Of a stretch of 64,000 nt of DNA, positions 41,864 through 49,855 are shown in pieces. Under the pieces are notes generated by a model. That model did not search any database. It was not told the origin of the DNA and worked only from the letters and a program-made list of their open reading frames with translations. A program made the position numbers and the translations under genes. Position 1 is the stretch's first letter, and each line of letters opens with the position of its first letter. This DNA comes from Bacteroides stercoris ATCC 43183 (GTDB taxonomy: Bacteria > Bacteroidota > Bacteroidia > Bacteroidales > Bacteroidaceae), in contig NZ_CP102262.1 of assembly GCF_025147325.1 (NCBI RefSeq), positions 3,720,001 through 3,784,000 on the forward strand. Direction: 5' to 3'.

Positions 41864-42028
41864 ATGATTGACTCACAGTATATCTTTCCGGCAACACTTT
41901 CTACCCTGACAATTCTGGCAACGGTACTGAATTTTACAGCACATTTTTCGAATGGTGAGTATCTTTCATGGAAAGCATTCAACAGAATATCACTTGCTAC
42001 CCTTCTCTCCATGACCGTGTGTATTTTC
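41864..42028 (+). pseudogene. 5' fragment of the membrane-protein gene at 59269, truncated by ISAon1
   Basis: The first 55 codons (MIDSQYIFPATLSTLTILAT onward) match 59269-59433 with three substitutions; the homology starts about 34 bp before the ATG. It ends exactly where the ISAon1 left inverted repeat begins. A duplicated chromosomal flank rather than a gene. Confidence 0.9.
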
Positions 42029-42060
42029 GGGTCAACGTAACAATCTGAGGGATTTTATAT

Positions 42061-42981
42061 TTAAGCATATAATTTAGCAAGTCTATATAAGAAAAAAGCT
42101 CTATCTCTTACTCCTCTGAACTGTGCTCTAAATGCTTTGATTTTAGCATTGAATGACTCTGCTGCGGCATTGGTTGCCCTCCTTTCAAAGAAATTGATTA
42201 TATCCAGATAATGTGTTTGTATAGAACGTGCGACCCTTCCAAAGGTGAGGAACCCCGATTTATCTACTTCATCATACCACCTTGCCAGCCTTGTCAAAGC
42301 AATATCCTTAAACTTACACTGATGATAGATTAAGCCTAACCGCATAGACAGATAATATCCTTTCTTTATATCGGGATATTCCTTGAAAAGAATTTCAGCC
42401 CGTATTCTTTGAGACTGAGTCCATAAGGATTCCTTCTTGTAAAGCAGATAAATACTTCTCGCTAACAACTGCTTTCTTGTATCTCCATTAGCGAAAACAG
42501 GTGCATGATACATCTTTCCACAGGCCTTTGCATAAGCAAGCTGAGTGGACTCTTCATCCAAAGCCTCCCAGCGAGCTTTTACACGCATCTCCTGCACAGC
42601 TTCATAAGCTAACTTCTGTACGTGAAAGCGATCGGTAACACGTTTGGCCGCAGGAAAGCAGATGCGTGCAATCTGCTCCATGTTAGGAGCCATATCCAAG
42701 GTTATCTCGCGCACTTGGTAACGGCGGCGACGGGAGAGCTTAAGCAGGACAGAAGTGACCGTATGAACGTCCGTACCTTTAATGATGGCAATCATACTAC
42801 CTTTACCACCGTGAGCTTCTTTATTGGTCAGTACAGTATAGAGTTCCCCACGCGAGAGGGCTACCTCATCAATACAGATATAAGCACCGATATTCTTTTC
42901 GAATAGTAGCCAATCCTCTGCATGAACAAGTTGGTCCCAATGGAGATAACCACTTAGATGGTTACGGTATTGACGCTCCAA
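42061..42981 (-). CDS. ISAon1-family transposase, catalytic part
   Basis: About 306 residues as an ORF with a non-ATG start. The frame stays open upstream to about 43050, adding DNYPISCKLLGVLYGVDGD, so translation probably enters by a frameshift from the upstream ORF. Acidic motifs include YICIDEVALSRGELYTVL and EITLDMAPNMEQIARICFPA, then a C-terminal region with RRATNAAAESFNAKIKAFR (Glu) typical of ISL3-like DDE transposases. Appears complete. Confidence 0.85.
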   Translation of the reverse strand: MERQYRNHLSGYLHWDQLVHAEDWLLFEKNIGAYICIDEVALSRGELYTVLTNKEAHGGKGSMIAIIKGTDVHTVTSVLLKLSRRRRYQVREITLDMAPNMEQIARICFPAAKRVTDRFHVQKLAYEAVQEMRVKARWEALDEESTQLAYAKACGKMYHAPVFANGDTRKQLLARSIYLLYKKESLWTQSQRIRAEILFKEYPDIKKGYYLSMRLGLIYHQCKFKDIALTRLARWYDEVDKSGFLTFGRVARSIQTHYLDIINFFERRATNAAAESFNAKIKAFRAQFRGVRDRAFFLYRLAKLYA

Positions 42982-43039
42982 TAAATCCCCGTCAACTCCA
43001 TATAAAACACCTAAGAGCTTGCAACTGATCGGATAGTTA

Positions 43040-43381
43040 TCAATACAGTTCTTTTAAAAAAGACGCAAAATCCTGCGTCATACGAGTACCTTCAGCCACC
43101 ATACGCCAGTTACGGGAGATATACTCATTATGCTTCTTTAAGAGCCAGCGACGACGACGAATATTAAGGAAGACCTTCTTGCCACGAAGAGGAAAATCCT
43201 GAACAATAACAGGATCATAAAAGCCTTTACTCTCAATATCCTGATCTGTATACTTCTCAGGAACGATATTTTTCTCCTCAAGGTAGATCACAACTTCATT
43301 TACGCTTTCCTTCACATCAACAAGATCAAAGTAGTCTAAAGTGCCTTCAGGAAGAAGAAGGCGATAACCGTTTAATTCCAT
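43040..43381 (-). CDS. ISAon1-family transposase N-terminal region protein
   Basis: 113 residues: MELNGYRLLLPEGTLDYFDL, VVIYLEEKNIVPE, DFPLRGKKVFLNIRRRRWLL, ending FASFLKELY. This is the small first ORF typical of ISAon1 elements. It ends at a T6A4 run, where a +1 shift would join the catalytic ORF. Confidence 0.82.
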   Translation of the reverse strand: MELNGYRLLLPEGTLDYFDLVDVKESVNEVVIYLEEKNIVPEKYTDQDIESKGFYDPVIVQDFPLRGKKVFLNIRRRRWLLKKHNEYISRNWRMVAEGTRMTQDFASFLKELY

Positions 43382-43447
43382 AAGCTATGAATTTGGAGAC
43401 AAAGATAACAATTTATAAATTTACCCCTCAGGTTTTTACATTGACCC

Positions 43448-44205
43448 ACTATGATTTCAGCCATCCCATGTAGGTCATTCCCTTTTTCATCTTGGTATAT
43501 ATGGTAACATTCGGGACGATGAATAAAGCAAATCATATCCGCATCTTGTTCAATAGTTCTGGATTCTCGAAGATCACTTAATTGAGGACGTTTTCCATTA
43601 ATGCCTTCACGTGATTCTACACCACGATTTAACTGAGAGAAAGCAATGATAGGAATATTCAATTCCATAGACAATGCTTTGAGTGAACGAGTAATTGCAC
43701 TAACCTCTTCTTCACGATTACCAAAAGTCATACCACCGGCATTCATCAATTGGAGATAGTCAATTATTATTAGCTTTACTTGATATTCTCGCACAAGGCG
43801 AAATGCTTTAGTACGAAGTTCATAAATTGATAACGCAGGCGTGTCATCCAAAAAGACAGGAGCATTGTCTATTACTTTTTCTGCCTCATCCAATAAGATT
43901 TGTTCTTTTTTATTGTATAATTTAGACTTGAACCGTTCGATACCACTTATGTTTGATAAAAACCTATTCATAAATTGTACTGTAGACATTTCAAGGCTAA
44001 AGTAAGCAACTGGAACCCTATTAAGAATAGCGATATTTTTTATCATCGACAATCCAAATGCCGTTTTTCCCATTGCCGGACGTCCGGCAATCACAATTAG
44101 TTCCCCATTTTTCCAACCGCATGTGATGTTATCCAATTCTGTAAAACCAGATTGTATAGCATCCTCACTTACATGTTTATACTTGAATATATTTAACCTT
44201 CTCAT
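43448..44205 (-). pseudogene. DnaB-like replicative helicase, C-terminus removed by ISAon1
   Basis: Starts MRRLNIFKYKHVSEDAIQSG at 44205. RecA-like core of DnaB: GFTELDNITCGWKNGELIVI, GRPAMGKTAFGLSM (Walker A), AYFSLEMSTVQFMNRF, LIIIDYLQLMNAGG (Walker B) and RGVESREGINGKRPQLSDLR. The true sequence ends at MAEIIV; the next residues come from the IS until a stop at 43372. It lacks the DnaB N-terminal domain and the final ~30 residues. Terminal gene of the satellite's leftward operon; probably inactive. Confidence 0.85.
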
Positions 44206-44390
44206 ATTCTTTTCCTTATTTAGTCTTAATGTCGCAAAGTAATCATAGTGCATATATCATTTCCTACATAGCTCACAGAAAAAGCCGCTACAATGATGCT
44301 GCAGCGGCTTCTCTAAAAATATATCTATACCTTATTTTAGGATTTTTCAATAAGGTTTGTGGGGACGCCATAACTTCAATGTCTCGCTTC

Positions 44391-45197
44391 TCACAACTCG
44401 CTGTCATCATTCATTTCAGACATGGCATTCATCATTTTGACTTGAATTTTAGCCATCCGTTTCACTTGTTTTGAGCTTAATGATTTTGATGTTTCAGCTT
44501 CTTTCAAGCTCTTCTCTAACTTCTTTGCTTTTTCAAGTAAGTCGGGATAATCAAATAATGCGTCCAAGCTATCATCATCATTTGCCTTTTTCATCATTGT
44601 TATATACTTATCAGCGTATGCTTCGTAGTCGTCTAGCATTTTGTCCCATTTTTTATCACCTGTATCAGAGAGTGTATCATCTTCATCGTTATCTTCGCTT
44701 TCATTATTACGACTTGCTAATGAGCCCCTCTTATCTTTTTCAATCTTTTTGCTAGTGATAAAAAATGTAGCAGCATCTTCGGGTAGTATGTCCTTTAGGA
44801 AATCTTTAAATAGTATCCAATTTTCATCCCCTTCTTTAGAGACCATATCTTTTAGAAGCCCATCAGCCTCAAAACTACTTGGTATATCCGTAAAATTAGC
44901 TATAGGTTGTCCTTCCTTATTACAAACGGTTAAGAAGAGTGGTCCATGATTGCCATCATGGAATCCATAATCTGATGGCTCTCCTTTACCTATGGATTTA
45001 ATTTTTATTTGTATTTGTCCTTCAAGAAACATATTGCGTTTGCATTCCATTTTATATGTACCTTCAACAACCTCAAAGACATCCGACAAATAACCTTTTA
45101 CTTTTTTCTCATAAGGTTTCAACTCAACAGTCTTATCTTCCGATTTCGTCTGTTTATTACCTCCACAAGAAGCTAAAAACAAAGCTCCTACAACCAT
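44391..45197 (-). CDS. predicted lipoprotein of unknown function
   Basis: 268 residues as annotated, with lipobox ALFLASCGGN near the start. Upstream sequence suggests a longer signal: with one more A in the ATGAAAGT at about 45215 the frame would read MKSKSVFMVVGALFLASC, so the annotated start may hide a frameshift. The body contains SDVFEVVEGTYKMECKR, an acidic stretch (NNESEDNDEDDTLSD) and helical KLEKSLKEAETSKSLSSKQV. Unusual cargo for a replication operon. No family recognised. Confidence 0.6.
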   Translation of the reverse strand: MVVGALFLASCGGNKQTKSEDKTVELKPYEKKVKGYLSDVFEVVEGTYKMECKRNMFLEGQIQIKIKSIGKGEPSDYGFHDGNHGPLFLTVCNKEGQPIANFTDIPSSFEADGLLKDMVSKEGDENWILFKDFLKDILPEDAATFFITSKKIEKDKRGSLASRNNESEDNDEDDTLSDTGDKKWDKMLDDYEAYADKYITMMKKANDDDSLDALFDYPDLLEKAKKLEKSLKEAETSKSLSSKQVKRMAKIQVKMMNAMSEMNDDSEL

Positions 45198-45247
45198 AAA
45201 AACACTTTTACTTTCATAATTTGTTGTTTAATAAATTAATAATTTTA

Positions 45248-45898
45248 TTAGTTATCGTATAATACTTTTTTAATTCTATCTGATAATTCTTCCAATCCCA
45301 CTTCGTTTAAAACTTTCAATTTGGCTTCTTTTTCTATCAAAAGGGGATGCTTGGGATAGCCCTTTATAGTAGCCCCATATGCTTTGAAATGATAATTTCC
45401 ACTGAACAAACTGATTATACCTTGTATGTTCTTATCTTCATTTCCGAATAACAGTTCAGACAAGTATGTCCGTTTTGTATCGTCAATAACCGCACCCCAA
45501 GCGCACCACACATCTGCCTGTTCAATAGTAGATAACAGTTCTTCTATGGCTGCAAGATTACGTAGATGAATCTCCATGCAATAATTATCATCTGTATCCA
45601 TATTATTTGGATTAGTCGCTCTTTGCGGATAGACATTCAACATGTACCATGCTCCATATTCACCGCTTTTTTTTGTATAGGCTTGCACTCTCCTTAGTGT
45701 TGGATCAAGGAAGTTTGGCATTGCCATACTAGGATTGACGCCAATACAAATCAATACATTCCGTTTATCCGTATCGAATTGTTCCCCTAACACGTAACGC
45801 ACATCTGTAAGTTCGCAATTATAGCTTCTTCGATATTTTTCTTCAACCTCATATTCATAAAACCAACCCTTTTGCATTATTTTTTTGTTCATACTCAT
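45248..45898 (-). CDS. DUF1643 protein
   Basis: About 216 residues from MSMNKKIMQKGWFYEYEVEE (a start at 45892 is also possible). DUF1643 hallmarks: YRRSYNCELTDVRYVLGEQF, LICIGVNPSMAMPNFLDPTL and YGAWYMLNVYPQRATNPNNM. Further blocks are DVWCAWGAVID and AYGATIKGYPKHPLLI. The domain is frequent in phages and mobile elements; reaction unknown. Divergent from the XRE repressor gene, with a small palindrome GCTTAG/CTAAGC (45915-45930) between. Confidence 0.8.
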   Translation of the reverse strand: MSMNKKIMQKGWFYEYEVEEKYRRSYNCELTDVRYVLGEQFDTDKRNVLICIGVNPSMAMPNFLDPTLRRVQAYTKKSGEYGAWYMLNVYPQRATNPNNMDTDDNYCMEIHLRNLAAIEELLSTIEQADVWCAWGAVIDDTKRTYLSELLFGNEDKNIQGIISLFSGNYHFKAYGATIKGYPKHPLLIEKEAKLKVLNEVGLEELSDRIKKVLYDN

Positions 45899-45979
45899 AG
45901 TTTTTCTTGCGTTGCTTAGCATTTCTAAGCACAAAGATAAATCTTTTTTTCATCTTTACAAATTCAAAAACAATGTTTT

Positions 45980-46213
45980 ATGAAGTCAGAGATCGATTTA
46001 TTTGTGATTAATAAGATTAAAGAAAAGAGGAAAGAACTAAAAGTATCTCAGCGAGGTATGGCTGAGATATTAGATTGTTCCGCTGGTTTCATAGGACAAG
46101 TTGAAAGTGAAAACTCTGATACTAAATATAGTGTACATCAACTTTATCTCATTGCTAAAGATTTTAATTGCTCACCTGCTGATTTTTTCCCTCCGATCAA
46201 CTCTAAAACTTAA
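45980..46213 (+). CDS. XRE-family repressor
   Basis: 77 residues: a single HTH_3 domain, IKEKRKELKVSQRGMAEILD with recognition helix SAGFIGQVESENSDTKYSVH, and a short C-terminus. The only rightward gene between 43448 and 48488, divergent from DUF1643, as a switch repressor would be. Likely binds ATATGACG/CGTCATAT palindromes near 46940-47010. Confidence 0.82.
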   Translation: MKSEIDLFVINKIKEKRKELKVSQRGMAEILDCSAGFIGQVESENSDTKYSVHQLYLIAKDFNCSPADFFPPINSKT

Positions 46214-46258
46214 TAGCTTACAGGAGCGGCAAGGCACAACTGGTTCAGCAAATAAACT

Positions 46259-46564
46259 TTAGTTTCTGACTATCCGCTTTCGTCCTCTTTTTCGCTTCAA
46301 CAAAGAATTCAAATAAGCGCTAGGTCTAAAATACACAACTCTCTTTGCAGGTATCTCAATAGGCACAAAAGTGCTAGGGTTCATTCCCCTCCTTGCAGGC
46401 TTTTGTTTTACAAAGAATGTTCCGAACCCCATAAGAAGCAGTTTCCCATCTTTTTTCATCTCTTCAATGACAATACCAATTATTACGTTGAGTAGCTTTC
46501 GAGATTCTTTTTTATTCATTCCCGTTTCCTCTGCAATGGCATCTACCAATTCCTTTTTATTCAT
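46259..46564 (-). CDS. HU-family DNA-binding protein
   Basis: 101 residues: MNKKELVDAIAEETGMNKKE, LLLMGFGTFFVKQKPARRGM and PAKRVVYFRPSAYLNSLLKR. The beta-arm core (GFGTF..R.AR.G.NP) is clear; it has a basic tail. DNA bending for replication or recombination of the element. Confidence 0.88.
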   Translation of the reverse strand: MNKKELVDAIAEETGMNKKESRKLLNVIIGIVIEEMKKDGKLLLMGFGTFFVKQKPARRGMNPSTFVPIEIPAKRVVYFRPSAYLNSLLKRKRGRKRIVRN

Positions 46565-46587
46565 ACAATAATGTTTTTAGTTAATAA

Positions 46588-46884
46588 TTATTCTATAGTC
46601 TCTATTATACTCATTCCAAGCTCTTTCGCAATATAATATTCGATTCTTGCCCCTTTAGACATCTGCCAATTATCAATAAGATAAATCGCCTCACAATCAA
46701 ATAAAAGCCTCAAATCATCTATCATGTAATCTTTCCATGATTTATTTTTTATCGGAGGATTGATACGCATTGGATTTACCGGATTATAACCTTTTTCTAG
46801 TAACATTTTTTCAGCTCTGTCAAAATAGATTTTTGCCTCTTTTTCTTTCAGTCCTGTTATCTGTCCTGAGATGTATATTTTCAT
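46588..46884 (-). CDS. DUF4406 protein, nucleoside 2-deoxyribosyltransferase-like fold
   Basis: 98 residues: MKIYISGQITGLKEKEAKIY, GYNPVNPMRINPP, YMIDDLRLLFDCEAIYLIDN and SKGARIEYYIAKELGM. The pattern YISGQITG..NP...LLDCD.IYLL..W..S.GA..E is that of DUF4406, common in Bacteroides phages. Possibly nucleotide metabolism. First gene after the two operator palindromes at 46940-47010. Confidence 0.82.
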   Translation of the reverse strand: MKIYISGQITGLKEKEAKIYFDRAEKMLLEKGYNPVNPMRINPPIKNKSWKDYMIDDLRLLFDCEAIYLIDNWQMSKGARIEYYIAKELGMSIIETIE

Positions 46885-46939
46885 TAGTTATTGCTTTATA
46901 TTCAGAGAAGATTTTCAAGAATCGTTCCGTCCTTATCAG

Positions 46940-47010
46940 ATATGACGAGGCGTCATATTGTGATTTTCAAGTATATGACTTTACTAATCCAATATGACGC
47001 CTCGTCATAT
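46940..47010. promoter_or_regulatory. paired operator palindromes
   Basis: 46940-46958 and 46992-47010 are both ATATGACG-N3-CGTCATAT (spacers AGG and CCT, so each is the inverse of the other), 34 bp apart. They lie upstream of the leftward DUF4406-HU-DUF1643 genes. A related half-site pair occurs at 53636-53653 before the integrase. Probable sites for the XRE repressor. Confidence 0.7.
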
Positions 47011-47033
47011 GTAGCACGTTTATACCTTATTAG

Positions 47034-48044
47034 TTATTGGCTTAATAGACAGCGTACCTTTTCAAGAACAACATCCTTTTCCATTTCCTGATTACCCCAT
47101 ATTTGAGCCATTTCCTTTATCCGTTTCATTGTCCTTCCGAAAGCGGCTCTTGATCCTTTTCCATAAATTCCCAAATCTTTTATTTCTTGCTCAATAGCCT
47201 TTAGATTTCCATTATAATTACAGACAATATTCCATATGCCAAAGTCCAAAAGGGTTTCTATTTTCACTTTGTTTGAGATGGCTCTTTCCGTAAATATCTT
47301 ATCAAATTGAGAAAGAACTACATTTTTCTTTACACTAAACACTGATTTTAAGCTAGTATCTTTAATTCCTAGCTCTTTCTTTATTTTGCTCATATTTTCA
47401 AGTTTAACTTCAAAGCGGGTTTTCCCAACAAAATATTCAATAATCTTATCAGCATTTTCTACCAACCCCAAGAATCCTCTATTTTTAGCTTGCACTATTT
47501 CCACTCCCTTATCGTAGATACTTATCGCTTCTTTACTATTCGATGATTTAACATTCTTGGAGAACAAAATAGCTGTTTTATAGCGTTTCCAGTCATATCG
47601 CCGAAAATTGCCTGTACAAAGATTCAGGCTATCCAATATAGCTGGCGTAAGTTCTAATTCAACATCTTTAGTAATATGTAATTTGGTAACATAGCAGTCT
47701 TCCATGATACGGTCAATATCCAATGCACAGATTCCTGTTTCGTTTATATTCTGCAAACACTGAGCAAATGTTTCAGAAGATATTAATTTAGGATAATCTT
47801 CCCATAATACTTTAGAAGAAAATTCAATGCTCATCTTTCCTGATAATAAATTGGCATGGATATACAATTCAAATGGAACAATAGTTCTATTTCTCTGAGA
47901 ATTAAAGGTTACTGACCTTATAGTTCTTTCATCCGACAAATCAATATCAGTTGTAAAGGCTGATTTATCCAATGCTTTGAGATAGGTACTATGTGTCACA
48001 ATCTTTATTGTATCAAATACTAAGAATTCATTCATAATAATCAT
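47034..48044 (-). CDS. phage/plasmid replication initiation (Rep-like) protein
   Basis: 336 residues (start 48044; MNEFLVFDTIKIVTHSTYLK at 48035 also possible). Segments IPFELYIHANLLSGKMSIEF, TKLHITKDVELELTP, YDWKRYKTAILFSKNVKSSN, AISIYDKGVEIVQAKN and GKTRFEVKLENMSKIKKELG resemble rolling-circle replication proteins of the filamentous-phage gene II/X type (the YDK/FEVKL pattern). I do not see an unambiguous HUH motif, so the assignment is tentative. Confidence 0.55.
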   Translation of the reverse strand: MIIMNEFLVFDTIKIVTHSTYLKALDKSAFTTDIDLSDERTIRSVTFNSQRNRTIVPFELYIHANLLSGKMSIEFSSKVLWEDYPKLISSETFAQCLQNINETGICALDIDRIMEDCYVTKLHITKDVELELTPAILDSLNLCTGNFRRYDWKRYKTAILFSKNVKSSNSKEAISIYDKGVEIVQAKNRGFLGLVENADKIIEYFVGKTRFEVKLENMSKIKKELGIKDTSLKSVFSVKKNVVLSQFDKIFTERAISNKVKIETLLDFGIWNIVCNYNGNLKAIEQEIKDLGIYGKGSRAAFGRTMKRIKEMAQIWGNQEMEKDVVLEKVRCLLSQ

Positions 48045-48487
48045 AAGTTTTTACTTATATATTTGGAGAGTAAAAGGATTAGATCACACGTTACCGAAGA
48101 AGATACGAATGTTAAACTTGATAGGGAGAATGAAACGCCTCATTCTCCCTATCTTTTCAATCATACCACAAGTATTGATAGCTTTCATCCGGCAGAATCA
48201 GCTCCATTGCAACAGCCTTTAGCTTATCTCTATTTTCTGAGACAATGTACTTTGTACAATCGTCAACAATCTCAATTACTGCATCTTTATCAAATCCGCA
48301 CCCCTTAGTCAATACGTGAATATATTGCAGGATAATATAAGGAGGCAATGTAATCTTTTTCCTATTGCGATCTAAGCAATAATATCTTTTAGCCTTTTCA
48401 CTTCGGTTTACATGTCCACATTCACTTCTCCTTATACAAGCAACACAAGATTTAGTATGCTCGCACTCTGTTTTAATATCCAATATC

Positions 48488-49811
48488 ACTACTGTCCCGT
48501 AAAAGTGGATAAATAGTTCTTTGAAATTATTGAAATATAGTCAATTACACGTTTTTTTGAAATGAAACGGACTTGATTTTGCAACTTTGCAGTCTAATAC
48601 AAATGGCTGCTATGTTCCAAGACAAATACGTATTCTCTCAATTAACCGCTTTTCTGAACAGGACTCAGTTCAACAACTATGTTCGCAAGTATGATGGCAA
48701 CAGATATGTGAAACATTTCACTTGCTGGAATCAGATGCTCGCGATGATGTTTGGACAACTGAGTAACCGTGAGAGCCTGCGAGACTTAGTCGTTGCTTTC
48801 GAGGCGCATAGGGCCAAGCAATATCATCTTGGTTTAGGTCGTGAACCGATAGCCAAGACAACTCTTGCGACAGCGAACCAGAACCGTGATTACAGAATCT
48901 TCGAAGACTTTGCATTCTATATGATGAAGGAAGCCTGCGAGAAGCGGACGACCAACATCCTTGACATTTCCGGAAAGAAATATGCGTTTGATTCAACAAC
49001 GATTCCGTTGTGTCTTGCAACATTCCCATGGGCAAAGTTCCGAAGCAAGAAAGGAGGGGTGAAAGCTCATGTCTTATACGACATTGAAGCACAAGTTCCT
49101 GCCTTCTATACTGTAACTACTGCATCAAAGCATGATTCCACAGCAATGTCTTCAATCCATTATGAACCAAATGCTTATTATATATTCGACAGGGCTTATG
49201 ACTCCTTTAAAGAACTCTATAGGATACATCTTACAGACTCTTTCTTTGTTGTCAGAGCCAAGACGAACTTAAAGTATAAGACAGTCAGATGGAAGCGAAG
49301 AATGCCAAAGAACATAATGACAGATGCGGAAGTGAAACTGACCGGATATCTCTCCGAGAAAAAATATCCTGAGTCATTCAGACTCGTCCGATATTACGAC
49401 GAAGAGGATGACCGTGAGTTCACTTTTTTGACGAATGCAAAACAACTTTCTGCACTGGATGTCGCCGATCTTTATAAGAAAAGATGGTTAATCGAGCTGT
49501 TCTTCAAATGGCTCAAGCAGCATCTCAAGATAAAGAAATTCTGGGGCACAACAGAGAACGCTGTTCGCATACAAATCAGTGTGGCTATTATCACGTACTG
49601 TCTTGTGGCTATTGTCCAACATGATATGAAGTTGAAACGTTCAACCTATGAAGTTTTACAAATTCTCAGCATATCATTGACTGACAAAACCCACTTGCGT
49701 GACCTGTTCGACAAGACTAATTTCAATGATGTCAAAGATCTAAATGATCCCCTGATTCCGGGGCTTTTTGATTAATTGTTTAACTCGTCCCATTTTAACG
49801 GGACACTAATG
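48488..49811 (+). mobile_element. IS4-type insertion sequence with 10-bp target duplication
   Basis: Ends carry TGTCCCGT(T)AAAA inverted repeats, just inside the boundaries. Direct repeats ATCCAATATC at 48478-48487 and 49812-49821 flank a 1324-bp element. One transposase gene inside. The intact target duplication shows a simple, probably recent insertion. Confidence 0.88.
48603..49775 (+). CDS. IS4-family transposase
   Basis: 390 residues from MAAMFQDKYVFSQLTAFLNR. An N-terminal DUF4372-like domain (RYVKHFTCWNQMLAMMFGQL) is followed by the DDE core: KYAFDSTTIPLC, AYYIFDRAYDSFKELY and the YREK-type RWLIELFFKWLKQHLKIKKF. Full length, no lesions. Confidence 0.92.
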   Translation: MAAMFQDKYVFSQLTAFLNRTQFNNYVRKYDGNRYVKHFTCWNQMLAMMFGQLSNRESLRDLVVAFEAHRAKQYHLGLGREPIAKTTLATANQNRDYRIFEDFAFYMMKEACEKRTTNILDISGKKYAFDSTTIPLCLATFPWAKFRSKKGGVKAHVLYDIEAQVPAFYTVTTASKHDSTAMSSIHYEPNAYYIFDRAYDSFKELYRIHLTDSFFVVRAKTNLKYKTVRWKRRMPKNIMTDAEVKLTGYLSEKKYPESFRLVRYYDEEDDREFTFLTNAKQLSALDVADLYKKRWLIELFFKWLKQHLKIKKFWGTTENAVRIQISVAIITYCLVAIVQHDMKLKRSTYEVLQILSISLTDKTHLRDLFDKTNFNDVKDLNDPLIPGLFD

Positions 49812-49855
49812 ATCCAATATCTCACTTTTTGCAAGCTCATCATAGTAATCTCTTT

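Larger units (their letters stand above)
42029..43447 (-). mobile_element. ISAon1-like insertion sequence
   Basis: Inverted repeats at 42029-42051 and 43425-43447 (GGGTCAAyGTAA.AAyCTGAGGG). Two minus-strand ORFs inside. The flanks differ completely (a gene fragment at the left, dnaB at the right) and show no target duplication, so insertion was followed by deletion or recombination. Confidence 0.88.
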
